Assembly: GCF_017356035.1 (NCBI RefSeq)
Contig: NZ_JAFIQX010000004.1
Coordinates: 558,001 to 622,000, forward strand
Direction of reading: 5' to 3'
DNA: 64,000 bases
Origin: Longitalea luteola
GTDB taxonomy: Bacteria; Bacteroidota; Bacteroidia; Chitinophagales; Chitinophagaceae
This document shows positions 44,054 to 51,772 of this stretch, one piece after another; positions within the stretch are counted from its first letter, which is position 1; each line of letters starts with the position of its first letter. The notes below the pieces were generated by a model that was not told the DNA's origin, ran no database searches, and worked only from the letters and a program-made list of their open reading frames with translations. The position numbers and the translations under genes are program-made.

Positions 44054-44123
44054 GTTACAAGTCACAGGTTTCAGGTTACTGGTGCACTGCACCTTGCAAC
44101 TTGCAACCTGAAACCTGTAACTT
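44054..44123. repeat. 70-bp palindromic heptamer array, 5 + 5 units in one phase
   Basis: The 70 bp divide into ten heptamers with no phase break. The first five are of form GTNNCNN and the last five are the complementary GNAACCT type. The dyad centre is GGTGCA-CTGCACC. It forms a near-continuous hairpin between panD and the flippase-like gene, ending 20 bp before ATG 44144. Confidence 0.9.
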
Positions 44124-44143
44124 TGGAAAACAATCGCCCCTTT

Positions 44144-45166
44144 ATGAATAAAAAGATCCTGAGCATATTACAATATCTCCTTTTCCTCGGGCTCAGCATT
44201 TTTTTGGTATGGTGGTCAATTAAAGATATCTCTGACAGTGACTGGGTAAAAATCAAAGACGCCTTTCGCAACGCGAACTACCTGCTTATTTTGCCGGTTA
44301 TGTGTACTTTGTTGTTGAGCCATTATAGCAGAGCCATGCGATGGAAGATCCTGATGGAGCCGCTCGGTTATAAACCCAGGGTCTTTAATACGTATATGGC
44401 GGTGTTGATAGGCTATATGGCCAACCTGGCCGTTCCGCGTTTGGGCGAGGTGTTAAAATGTACGATTCTGGCCCGGTATGAAAAGGTGCCGGCCGATAAA
44501 CTCGTGGGTACCATTGTAGCAGAGCGGGCTTTCGATGTTTTGTGCCTCGCGCTGGTTATCATCATCACCCTGCTTACCCAGGCCGATCTGATCGGCGGAT
44601 ATATCAATGATGCATTGAACGATATCCTTGCGTCCAAAACAGGTTCATTTTCTTCTACCCGGATCATTATACTGCTTGTCATCCTGCTCGTGGCTGTTTT
44701 CTCCGCTATCATTGTATTTAAAAAGTTCGGCCATATCAAATTCATTCAAAAGATAAAAACAATTTTTTCAGGCATCTGGCATGGCATTACGAGCGTGCGC
44801 TACCTGAAAAATAAAGGCTGGTTCGTTGTTCATACCATAGTGATCTGGAGCATGTACCTGCTGAGCGTACAGATCGGTTTCTGGGCCATGAGAGAAACGT
44901 CGATGTTTGGCATTCCCCAGGCGTTATCGGTACTGACCATGGGCAGCCTTGCGATGATCGTGCCGGTACCCGGCGGCGGTCTTGGTGTATATCCCCTGTT
45001 TGTTGAAAAAACATTGAAGGCTTATGCACTGGTGGGCTCCATAGGTTTTGCATTTGGGCAGCTCATGTGGTCGGTACAATTCTTTTTTGCATTGATCAGC
45101 GGATTTATCGCCCTTACTCTATTACCCTATTTTAATAAAAGAAACCCAGTTCATGAGAAAAGCTGA
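44144..45166 (+). CDS. LPG-synthase-TM / flippase-like membrane protein (UPF0104)
   Basis: The 340-aa polytopic protein begins MNKKILSILQYLLFLGLSIF and continues with VMCTLLLSHYSRAMRWKILM, VFNTYMAVLIGYMANLAVPR-type and LGEVLKCTILARYEKVPADK motifs. PVPGGGLGVYPLFVEKTL near the C-terminus is the conserved GGxG element. This is the lysylphosphatidylglycerol-synthase TM region family; several members act as lipid flippases or modify membrane lipids. ATG 44144 is used because the upstream in-frame TTG (44123) lies in the repeat. It overlaps the rfaE2 gene by 14 bp, suggesting an operon. Confidence 0.85.
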   Translation: MNKKILSILQYLLFLGLSIFLVWWSIKDISDSDWVKIKDAFRNANYLLILPVMCTLLLSHYSRAMRWKILMEPLGYKPRVFNTYMAVLIGYMANLAVPRLGEVLKCTILARYEKVPADKLVGTIVAERAFDVLCLALVIIITLLTQADLIGGYINDALNDILASKTGSFSSTRIIILLVILLVAVFSAIIVFKKFGHIKFIQKIKTIFSGIWHGITSVRYLKNKGWFVVHTIVIWSMYLLSVQIGFWAMRETSMFGIPQALSVLTMGSLAMIVPVPGGGLGVYPLFVEKTLKAYALVGSIGFAFGQLMWSVQFFFALISGFIALTLLPYFNKRNPVHEKS

Positions 45167-45641
45167 TGTCATCACTACCCGGATATGCACCCTGAATGAA
45201 GCATTGCACAGACTGGGTCAATGGCGCATAACCGGAAAAACAGTGGCATTTACCAACGGGGTATTTGATATCCTGCATCGAGGTCATATCTTCTCGCTTT
45301 CACAGGCAGCTGCTGAAGCCGATTATCTGGTAGTAGGTTTGAATTCCGACGCCAGCACCAAACGTTTAAAGGGCGATAGCCGCCCGGTAAATGATGAGCA
45401 GTCGAGAGCCCTGGTATTGGCGGGCCTCATCATGGTAGACATGGTTGTTATTTTTGAAGAGGATACTCCGCTGAACCTCATTACGACGCTTAAACCGGAT
45501 GTATTGGTGAAAGGCGGCGATTATACCCTTGAACAGATCGTAGGCGCTAAAGAAGTAATAGCGGCTGGGGGTAAAGTAATTATCAATCCAATTGTAGAAG
45601 GCTTTTCAACGACGGGCATCATTCAGAGAATGAGTTCATAG
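45153..45641 (+). CDS. rfaE2: Heptose-1-phosphate adenylyltransferase (HldE C-terminal domain type)
   Basis: The 162-aa nucleotidyltransferase has FTNGVFDILHRGHIFSLSQA (HxGH motif), YLVVGLNSDASTKRLKGDSR and PVNDEQSRALVLAGL, with VLVKGGDYTLEQIVGA and FSTTGIIQRM near the end. RfaE2 forms ADP-D-glycero-beta-D-manno-heptose for LPS core. As a stand-alone domain it lacks the kinase half of E. coli HldE, which must be elsewhere. It overlaps the flippase-like gene by 14 bp. Its last three codons and stop are part of the heptamer word AGTTCAT. Confidence 0.92.
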   Translation: MRKADVITTRICTLNEALHRLGQWRITGKTVAFTNGVFDILHRGHIFSLSQAAAEADYLVVGLNSDASTKRLKGDSRPVNDEQSRALVLAGLIMVDMVVIFEEDTPLNLITTLKPDVLVKGGDYTLEQIVGAKEVIAAGGKVIINPIVEGFSTTGIIQRMSS

Positions 45642-45681
45642 TTCATAGTTTACAGTTCACAGTTTAAAGTTTAAAGTTCAT
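45633..45681. repeat. Heptamer array, word AGTTYAN, overlapping the rfaE2 C-terminus
   Basis: Seven in-phase heptamers (AGTTCAT, AGTTTAC, AGTTTAA and so on). The first unit begins inside the rfaE2 coding sequence, six bases before its TAG. Confidence 0.85.
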
Positions 45682-45721
45682 AGACAGTTACTCAATTATT
45701 TAGTTGCTACGTTATTATAAG

Positions 45722-45801
45722 TAACTGAATAACTTACGAACTGAATAACTTACGAACTGAATAACTTACGAACTGAATAACTCAGGAACTGAATAACCAA
45801 A
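45722..45801. repeat. Octamer array (GAACTGAA-TAACTTAC), ten units
   Basis: Ten in-phase octamers alternate in two types to give a 16-bp super-repeat over 80 bp. It is the second of three word families in the 247-bp gap between rfaE2 and the DUF4294 gene. Confidence 0.9.
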
Positions 45802-45848
45802 AAGCAGAGGTCTGAAAAACAATTATGAGCTGAGGAATTTGAACAAAC

Positions 45849-45890
45849 ACAAACGACAAACGACAAACTACAAACCACAAACTACAAACT
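45849..45890. repeat. Heptamer array, word ACAAACN
   Basis: Six in-phase heptamers run into the stop codon of the DUF4294 gene. They are the reverse complement of the GTTTGTN family at 2645 and 36148. Confidence 0.88.
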
Positions 45891-46530
45891 ACATTCTGTG
45901 TAGTCGTTCCACTTCCTGCACGATCATTTCCATTTCACGCTCGTCGCCATTGGGATTGTAGGGCTGTTTGAGATTGCTGCCGAATACAAAGGCCACCGTT
46001 TGCCAGGCCCTGGCAGTAAACCCACCTTTATATTCCTTGATGATGTTGTAGCAGTTGTTACCGGTTTGCCGGTTGATGAGTTTCATTAATACTTTTCCCT
46101 GGTAGATAGAAAGTTCGCTCAACGGTTCAGCAAACTGCTTTTTCAATTCTTTTTCCCGGGAATGTATATATTTCCTTTTTTCCTTGTCGGGCATTTTGGC
46201 AATGCGGGCATTGATGTCGTTCATGATGGCGCCTGCCCGGCGGGCGTATGGATAGCAAACATAAACCGCATTGCGCAACCGCGTCCATTCCTGCCTTCTT
46301 TTCAATAAATGCTTTGGATAGGGAACCTGTACCCGGAAATATTCGAGGGTTTGCACCGGCACATATTCGCCGCCGTGGATCTCTGCAGGAACGGGGATCG
46401 TATCGTTGGGACCTAACTGTGGTAAGGGAATGGAATCGGGAGCCGTTTGGCCAAATGCTGAACCCATAGTTACAGCTACGAGCGCCAAAACCGCCACAAA
46501 ACCTTTGAATATTTTCCAATTTGCAGTCAT
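45889..46530 (-). CDS. DUF4294 domain-containing exported protein
   Basis: The 213-aa protein (ATG 46530) has a signal segment (FKGFVAVLALVAVTMGSAFG). A Pro-rich stretch (DSIPLPQLGPNDTIPVPAEI) follows, then the DUF4294 core: VYVCYPYARRAGAIMNDINA, KREKELKKQF-like basic helix, GKVLMKLINRQTGNNCYNII and AWQTVAFVFGSNLKQPYNPN. The function of the family is unknown to me. It is periplasmic by prediction. It is convergent with rfaE2 across three repeat arrays. Confidence 0.8.
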   Translation of the reverse strand: MTANWKIFKGFVAVLALVAVTMGSAFGQTAPDSIPLPQLGPNDTIPVPAEIHGGEYVPVQTLEYFRVQVPYPKHLLKRRQEWTRLRNAVYVCYPYARRAGAIMNDINARIAKMPDKEKRKYIHSREKELKKQFAEPLSELSIYQGKVLMKLINRQTGNNCYNIIKEYKGGFTARAWQTVAFVFGSNLKQPYNPNGDEREMEMIVQEVERLHRM

Positions 46531-46760
46531 TCCAACGTTACTAATATAGTACAAAAATATCTGTAATTATAATTCCGAAAGACACGAAATGTAACCCATG
46601 TTGCTGCCTCACGATTCTTAAATAAATATTAAGACCTCAGATTAAAATTACAATACGGAAACTGCAAAGGGATGAGTTGGGTGCTATTGGTTTAATTAAA
46701 TAAGACTAACTACTTATAACGAACGGATAGATTCTTTTTATAATAAGTTACACGAGCTAC

Positions 46761-46846
46761 AGTTTATAGTTTATAGTTCAAAGTTTACAGTTTTCCGGCT
46801 TTGGAAGTCATAACTGTAAACTTTGAACTTAAAACTTTGAACTTAT
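46761..46846. repeat. Symmetrical heptamer hairpin, 5 + 5 units (AGTTTAT / AACTTTG)
   Basis: Five heptamers lie at 46761-46795, a 16-nt spacer follows, then five complementary heptamers at 46812-46846 overlapping the ccmF-like stop codon. It would form the 3' hairpin of the cytochrome-maturation transcript. Confidence 0.9.
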
Positions 46847-49263
46847 AACAACTTTACTCTGCGGATAATACTTATTACAAAACCTGCTATCATCAGAATG
46901 ACTCCCAGCCAAACGAGATTAATGAAGGGGAACTGCAGTACTTTCAGGGCCAGGAACGGCGTCAGGCGCGAAGATTCCTTCACACTGATCTCGAGATGTT
47001 TGTCATCGGCAATACGAGTGAGGCCAATGGCCAGCCCCTCCGAATACAATGTATCTATAATATATTGAGCGCCATTATTCTGAACGTAAAACACCGGTTT
47101 GGCCTTCAGCTTTTGCTGGTCCTTGGTGATCACCGTTAGGTTGGCCATGATAGCTGTATCCCTGCTGGTGAACTTGTGCTTTTCATCATTCGGATTTACA
47201 GTTACACTGTCAAGGATCATAAAACCTTCGGAATAATAGACGGTATCGCCGGTCTTTATGACATGATTTTTGAATTGCGATGTATCAGACCCTTCCTCCA
47301 ATGAGCTCGCATGGTTCACATAGCTGAAAATATCCTTATCCCAGTAATGACGCGAATCGGGGTTGTTCGACATCCCTTCCTGTCCCTTGGTATTTTTGAT
47401 GAGGTCGGGATATAAGGTGAATTTGTCGGAACCGTCTTTTCGCTCCATATCAACCTGGAAGTAGGTAATGTTGCCGTTCTCATTCACCGAGTCTTTAACA
47501 TAAGTGGCCCAGAACTTACCCATATCGGTCTTTACACCGCGGAAAAGGGTCAGGTTCTCAAAGCCCTCTTTCGGCCGGTCAGGACCGAAGTTCAGCGGGT
47601 TAAAGGTATTCACTGACACCACTTCCTTTTTAGAAGAAGAGATCAGGATACCAACCAGCATCAGGCCGAAGCCCAGGTGCGCTACAGAAGCGCCCGCGGC
47701 CTTCAGTTTGCCGTTCAGGCCTATAAAAATATAGGCGGTATTGGCAATTACGGCATACACGGAAGCAAACAGGGCCAGGTGAATGGCTGCCAGGAAGCCT
47801 AATCCGTATTTATTATAATTGATATTACCGAAATAACTGATCGAAGCCGATACCAGCACGGAGATGACTGTAGCCCACAACACCTTTTTGACGAAATATG
47901 CCTTTGCCGTGTTCTTGTACTTGAGGTACTGGCCGATGGCAGTCAACACGCCCACCACAATGGCCACAAAGATCTGGATACGGTTGTAAGGAAACTCTTT
48001 GTCTTCGCCGATCACGAGGCTGGTGCCGAATAGTTTATTAATAATTGGGAAAGAAGTAGGAACAATGATTGCCATGGCCGACAGGAACAGAACCAGCGAA
48101 CCGATGAACATCCAGAATTCCCGGCTGTTGAATTCCTCTTCCCTGGCAATATGCGGGATCCTTTTATACCGCACGATCAGCAGGGCCAGCGCCGGAACAA
48201 TAAAGGTGAACAGCCAGGCACGCAGCTGCCAGTTCATTCCCGAGTCAACGAAAGCATGTACCGAGGTATCCTGCAGATCGCCGCTGCGGGTAAGATAGGT
48301 GCTGTACATTACCAGCAGAAAACTGAGTATAAAGAATACATGGGTAGCCCGTAGGGAATGCCCGGTGGAATTGTAAATAAGCTGGGTATGAATACCCGCA
48401 ATCATGATCAGCCAGGGCACCAGGGAGGCGTTCTCAACGGGGTCCCAGGCCCAATAACCACCAAAGGTGAGAGATTCATATGCCCAGGCGCCGCCCATCA
48501 TAATACCCAGCCCAAAGATGGCTCCGGAAAATAATGACCAGGGTAAGGCCTGCTTTGTCCAGCCGCCAAAATCTTTTTTCCATAAACCGGCGATGGAGAA
48601 GGCAAAAGGCACCAGGGTGCTGGCGTAACCCAGGAACAGCACCGGGGGGTGGATCACCATCCAGTAGTTCTGCAACAACTGGTTGAGACCGTTTCCATTA
48701 TGTATTTTAGGCTGGCTCAGGTAATCGGCCGCAGCAAAGATGGGTGCATCCTGAAACTGATGCCGGGTGAGTAAGAAGGGACTGCTTCCTACCCGTACAT
48801 CGAAAACATACACACCCAGGACCATGGTAGCCAGGCAAAGCTGGGCAAAACTGATCACCGTCATTACCGGCGCTTCCCATTTTTTGGCCGTACGGATCAA
48901 TACCATCCCTATTAAGGCATGCCATACCGCCCACAACAGGAAAGCACCCTCCTGCCCTTCCCAGATACTGCTCAGCAGGTACTTGGGCTTCAGGGACCGG
49001 TCGGAGTGGTTCCAGGCGTAAAAATATTCGTGATAATGATTGGCAATGATGAAAAATAACAGGCCGAAAACAGCCAGTATAGAACCGGCATCGATCAAAA
49101 ACGCAATACGCGCCAGCTTTTTCCAGCCATCGTGGTCTTGGGGGGTGGTAGCATTTGAAGCCTTGAAATAGGCAATAGTGGCTACTAAAGACGCTACCAG
49201 GGAAAGCACAACCAGGAAATGTCCCAACTGACCGGGTAACAGGTGTTCACCGATATACTTCAT
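46843..49263 (-). CDS. ccmF: Cytochrome c assembly protein, CcmF/CcsA-type haem lyase
   Basis: The 806-aa polytopic membrane protein has the haem-handling WWD-like motif FGGYWAWDPVENASLVPW. Conserved His residues lie in WHALIGMVLIRT and VIHPPVLFLGYA, and a large periplasmic insert lies in the C-terminal third before a last helix. CcmF is the core of the system I haem lyase that attaches haem to apocytochrome c. The ccmE-like gene is 9 bp upstream, so the pair forms an operon. Other ccm genes are not in the window. The symbol is by family; the Bacteroidota version combines CcmF and CcsA features. Confidence 0.9.
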   Translation of the reverse strand: MKYIGEHLLPGQLGHFLVVLSLVASLVATIAYFKASNATTPQDHDGWKKLARIAFLIDAGSILAVFGLLFFIIANHYHEYFYAWNHSDRSLKPKYLLSSIWEGQEGAFLLWAVWHALIGMVLIRTAKKWEAPVMTVISFAQLCLATMVLGVYVFDVRVGSSPFLLTRHQFQDAPIFAAADYLSQPKIHNGNGLNQLLQNYWMVIHPPVLFLGYASTLVPFAFSIAGLWKKDFGGWTKQALPWSLFSGAIFGLGIMMGGAWAYESLTFGGYWAWDPVENASLVPWLIMIAGIHTQLIYNSTGHSLRATHVFFILSFLLVMYSTYLTRSGDLQDTSVHAFVDSGMNWQLRAWLFTFIVPALALLIVRYKRIPHIAREEEFNSREFWMFIGSLVLFLSAMAIIVPTSFPIINKLFGTSLVIGEDKEFPYNRIQIFVAIVVGVLTAIGQYLKYKNTAKAYFVKKVLWATVISVLVSASISYFGNINYNKYGLGFLAAIHLALFASVYAVIANTAYIFIGLNGKLKAAGASVAHLGFGLMLVGILISSSKKEVVSVNTFNPLNFGPDRPKEGFENLTLFRGVKTDMGKFWATYVKDSVNENGNITYFQVDMERKDGSDKFTLYPDLIKNTKGQEGMSNNPDSRHYWDKDIFSYVNHASSLEEGSDTSQFKNHVIKTGDTVYYSEGFMILDSVTVNPNDEKHKFTSRDTAIMANLTVITKDQQKLKAKPVFYVQNNGAQYIIDTLYSEGLAIGLTRIADDKHLEISVKESSRLTPFLALKVLQFPFINLVWLGVILMIAGFVISIIRRVKLL

Positions 49264-49272
49264 TACAGCTTT

Positions 49273-49692
49273 TTAATTTTGAGTCAGATTGTTCTGTGCA
49301 GCCTTGGGATCGTCTTTATACTTTGAAGGACATTTAATAAGGATACCGTCTTTACTGGTAATTTCAAATACATCGCCTTGCATTTTTCCTTTCAGCACAA
49401 TACGATCACTTTTCTCCATGTCAAAAGGCTTTTCGAAATAATAACGCACCTGCGCCCTGTTTCCCAGCGAATCGATCACATAGAACCGGGTAAGGTTGGG
49501 ATCTTTGGCGGGATCGTATTCGATAGGCGTTGCCACCGATTTATCGAGTTTGGCAATAACCGTCACTGTTTTTCCTTCTTTCTGACGGGCGGAGGCCAGG
49601 GTTTCATAGGTGGAGAGGTCGGCCATAAAGCTTAAGAGGATCATTATGCAGACCGCAATGCCCACAAGAATAACAATATGGATCTTTTTCAT
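49273..49692 (-). CDS. ccmE: Cytochrome c maturation protein CcmE (CxxxY variant)
   Basis: The 139-aa haem chaperone has an N-terminal membrane anchor (IHIVILVGIAVCIMILLSFM). An OB-fold domain follows with FYVIDSLGNRAQVRYY and VLKGKMQGDVFEITSKDG, then the C-terminal haem-attachment motif CPSKY. In E. coli the haem ligand is His in HxxxY. Here the position is Cys (CxxxY), as described for the alternative CcmE branch of some delta-proteobacteria and archaea. It lies 9 bp upstream of ccmF. Confidence 0.85.
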   Translation of the reverse strand: MKKIHIVILVGIAVCIMILLSFMADLSTYETLASARQKEGKTVTVIAKLDKSVATPIEYDPAKDPNLTRFYVIDSLGNRAQVRYYFEKPFDMEKSDRIVLKGKMQGDVFEITSKDGILIKCPSKYKDDPKAAQNNLTQN

Positions 49693-50094
49693 CTGAAATG
49701 TTTATCGTAACGCCTTGAAGACGTGGCACAATTGTTTATGCACCGCAAAGTTAGTTCAAAAACATATTGAGGGATGGATAGATTTAATTTATAAGGTAAT
49801 TGATAAATCTTTAACATTTCAAGAGATTGTCACCGGTTTCCGGGCACCTGATTCGGGAAGGTTAGTTCTCAGGTAAATATGAGCATACGCCTGGCTTAGC
49901 CGGTAACTGGTAACCCGGCAACTGGTAACCGGCAACTGGTAACCGGCAACTGGTAACCGGCAACTGGTAACCAACCCGTAAGCGGGCAGCCATTCCTAAC
50001 AAACGTAAGCTTGTTAGCTATAATTTTTTTGCGGCCTCCGGTTCCTGTGTTACCTTGCATCCCGTTTTTTTTAGCGTAGTATGATATATGATAT
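49693..50094. other. Divergent intergenic region ccmE / arginase-family gene
   Basis: About 400 bp without a gene. It holds the GGTAACC heptamer array at 49902-49972. TATGATATATGATATATG just before 50095 is a short direct repeat that includes the start codon. Nothing else was recognised. Confidence 0.5.
49902..49972. repeat. Heptamer array, alternating GGCAACT / GGTAACC, ten units
   Basis: Ten units in near-perfect phase (unit 2 has one extra C). The last eight alternate strictly to give a 14-bp super-repeat. Confidence 0.93.
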
Positions 50095-51141
50095 ATGACA
50101 GACCTATCTCATTTTGATCCTAACGCGGCGAGCAACCCCAATAACAACATATTCGGACTACCCTTCACTGAAGAAGACGCCCGTTTAGTTATATTACCTG
50201 TTCCCTGGGAAGTAACAGTAAGCTATAATGCCGGTACTGCCCGGGCAGCCGATCATATATTTAAGGCAAGTATGCAGGTTGATCTTTTTGACCCTGACAC
50301 CAAGGAATCGTGGCGACAGGGTTTTTTTATGCGCTCTCCGGACAAAAAGATCCTGCTGAAAAGCGATTACCTGCGTAAGGAAGCAGAACTGTATATCGAC
50401 TATATTTCCAAAGGGGAAGTACTGGAGAAGAATTTCTTCATGTGCAAATCGTTGAAAGAAATAAATGAAGGCGGAAAGTTCCTGAACAACTGGGTGTATG
50501 AGCAAACAAAACAGCTGATCAACAGGAATAAACTGGTTGCCCTGCTCGGCGGTGACCACAGTATTGTATTAGGTTTTATTAAGGCAATGGCTGAAAAGCA
50601 TGGTGATATTGGTGTACTGCAAATTGATGCGCATTGCGACCTGCGTGCATCGTATGAGCTCTTTACGTACAGCCATGCCAGTGTTATGTACAATGCGCTC
50701 AACGAAATTCCTTCGCTTACGCATCTCGTGCAGATGGGCGCCCGGGACTATTGCCAGGAAGAATGGGAATACATTAAAAACAATCCTGGCCGCGTAACCA
50801 CCTATTTTGATAAAGACATTAAAGAACGGCAGTTTGAAGGAGAAACCTGGAAACAGATCACCGATGAGATCGTAAACAAATTACCAGAAAAAGTACTGGT
50901 AAGTTTTGATGTTGATGGGCTCGATCCTAAATTGTGTCCCAATACCGGCACACCAGTACAGGGTGGATTTGAAACCGAACAGATCTTCTACCTGCTAAAA
51001 AAGATAGTCCAGAGCGGTCGTAAATTCATCGGTTTCGACCTGGTTGAAATAGGCGTAGGCGACAACAATGAGTGGGATGCCAATGTGGGCGCGCATATTT
51101 TATGGAGATTAGCGAACCTGCTGGTGGCCAGCAACCAATAG
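50095..51141 (+). CDS. Arginase/agmatinase/formimidoylglutamase family protein
   Basis: The 348-aa ureohydrolase-fold enzyme has all Mn-binding motifs: LLGGDHSIVLG, VLQIDAHCDLR and VSFDVDGLDPKLCP. The N-terminal segment IFGLPFTEEDARLVILPVPW is typical of the agmatinase-like group. The family hydrolyses guanidino or formimino substrates (agmatine, arginine, formimidoyl-glutamate); TGTPVQGGFETEQ and the absence of hut genes leave the substrate open. A membrane-protein gene starts 8 bp downstream, and an ALDH7-type dehydrogenase gene follows. Confidence 0.87.
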   Translation: MTDLSHFDPNAASNPNNNIFGLPFTEEDARLVILPVPWEVTVSYNAGTARAADHIFKASMQVDLFDPDTKESWRQGFFMRSPDKKILLKSDYLRKEAELYIDYISKGEVLEKNFFMCKSLKEINEGGKFLNNWVYEQTKQLINRNKLVALLGGDHSIVLGFIKAMAEKHGDIGVLQIDAHCDLRASYELFTYSHASVMYNALNEIPSLTHLVQMGARDYCQEEWEYIKNNPGRVTTYFDKDIKERQFEGETWKQITDEIVNKLPEKVLVSFDVDGLDPKLCPNTGTPVQGGFETEQIFYLLKKIVQSGRKFIGFDLVEIGVGDNNEWDANVGAHILWRLANLLVASNQ

Positions 51142-51149
51142 ACCTGCCT

Positions 51150-51698
51150 ATGGTATACCAATATGTTGTAACCCTCAAAAATCAAAGTAACCGGTATATT
51201 GATATACTGGGATTAATTCTGAGCCTTTTTTCTATTGTTTGTTTTACCCTGGAATCGTTCAGCACTAGCAAAGCCTACCTGTTGGGCAGTATAGCCGTGC
51301 TCGGTTTCGTTGTATGGAACCTTATTCAATCGGCTAAGAAAAGAAAAGTGTATTACAGCCGTGCGCTGCTTATAGCCGCCCTGGTATGGATGAAAATGCC
51401 TTATTTTCAGTGGCTGGTGTTTGTATTCATTATTCTTGCCTTACTCGAATACCAGGCTAAATATTCCATAGAGATCGGTTTCTCCGATAACCAGATCGTT
51501 ATTAACTCGCTCTTTAAAAAAAGATACGACTGGAAACAGTTCAGCAATATTGTGCTGAAAGACGGATTGCTCACACTCGACTTTACCAATAACCGCATTT
51601 TACAACGCGAAGTGGAAGACGATGAAGAGGACGATGCCGATGAAGATGAGTTTAACGAATACTGCAGAAAACAATTAGCTAATTCGATAGTTAGCTAA
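51150..51698 (+). CDS. Membrane protein of unknown function
   Basis: The 182-aa protein (ATG 51150, 8 bp after the preceding stop) has about four membrane helices, including YIDILGLILSLFSIVCFTL, AYLLGSIAVLGFVVWNLI and FQWLVFVFIILALLEY. A soluble beta-rich PH-like tail follows (IGFSDNQIVINSLFKKRYDW, LTLDFTNNRIL) and ends in a strikingly acidic stretch of consecutive Asp/Glu. I do not recognise a family. Tight spacing implies co-transcription with the arginase-family gene. Confidence 0.75.
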   Translation: MVYQYVVTLKNQSNRYIDILGLILSLFSIVCFTLESFSTSKAYLLGSIAVLGFVVWNLIQSAKKRKVYYSRALLIAALVWMKMPYFQWLVFVFIILALLEYQAKYSIEIGFSDNQIVINSLFKKRYDWKQFSNIVLKDGLLTLDFTNNRILQREVEDDEEDDADEDEFNEYCRKQLANSIVS

Positions 51699-51758
51699 TG
51701 TGTTTACGAAAATGCAGTCACCGTCATTCCTCCTTGGCTGCTACTTGCCAGTTTTCCC

Positions 51759-51766
51759 TACATTTG
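51759..51766 (+). promoter_or_regulatory. Possible -7 element for the ALDH7 gene
   Basis: TACATTTG matches TAnnTTTG, with TTG at 51734-51736 (22-bp gap) as a possible -33. If used, the message would begin about at 51772 and be nearly leaderless. Confidence 0.3.
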
Positions 51767-51772
51767 TTGAAA

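Noticed and set aside
45722-45801. Plasmid-type iteron origin or phage attachment site
   Set aside because: The 16-bp repeat is one of many word arrays in the window and no rep or integrase gene is present.
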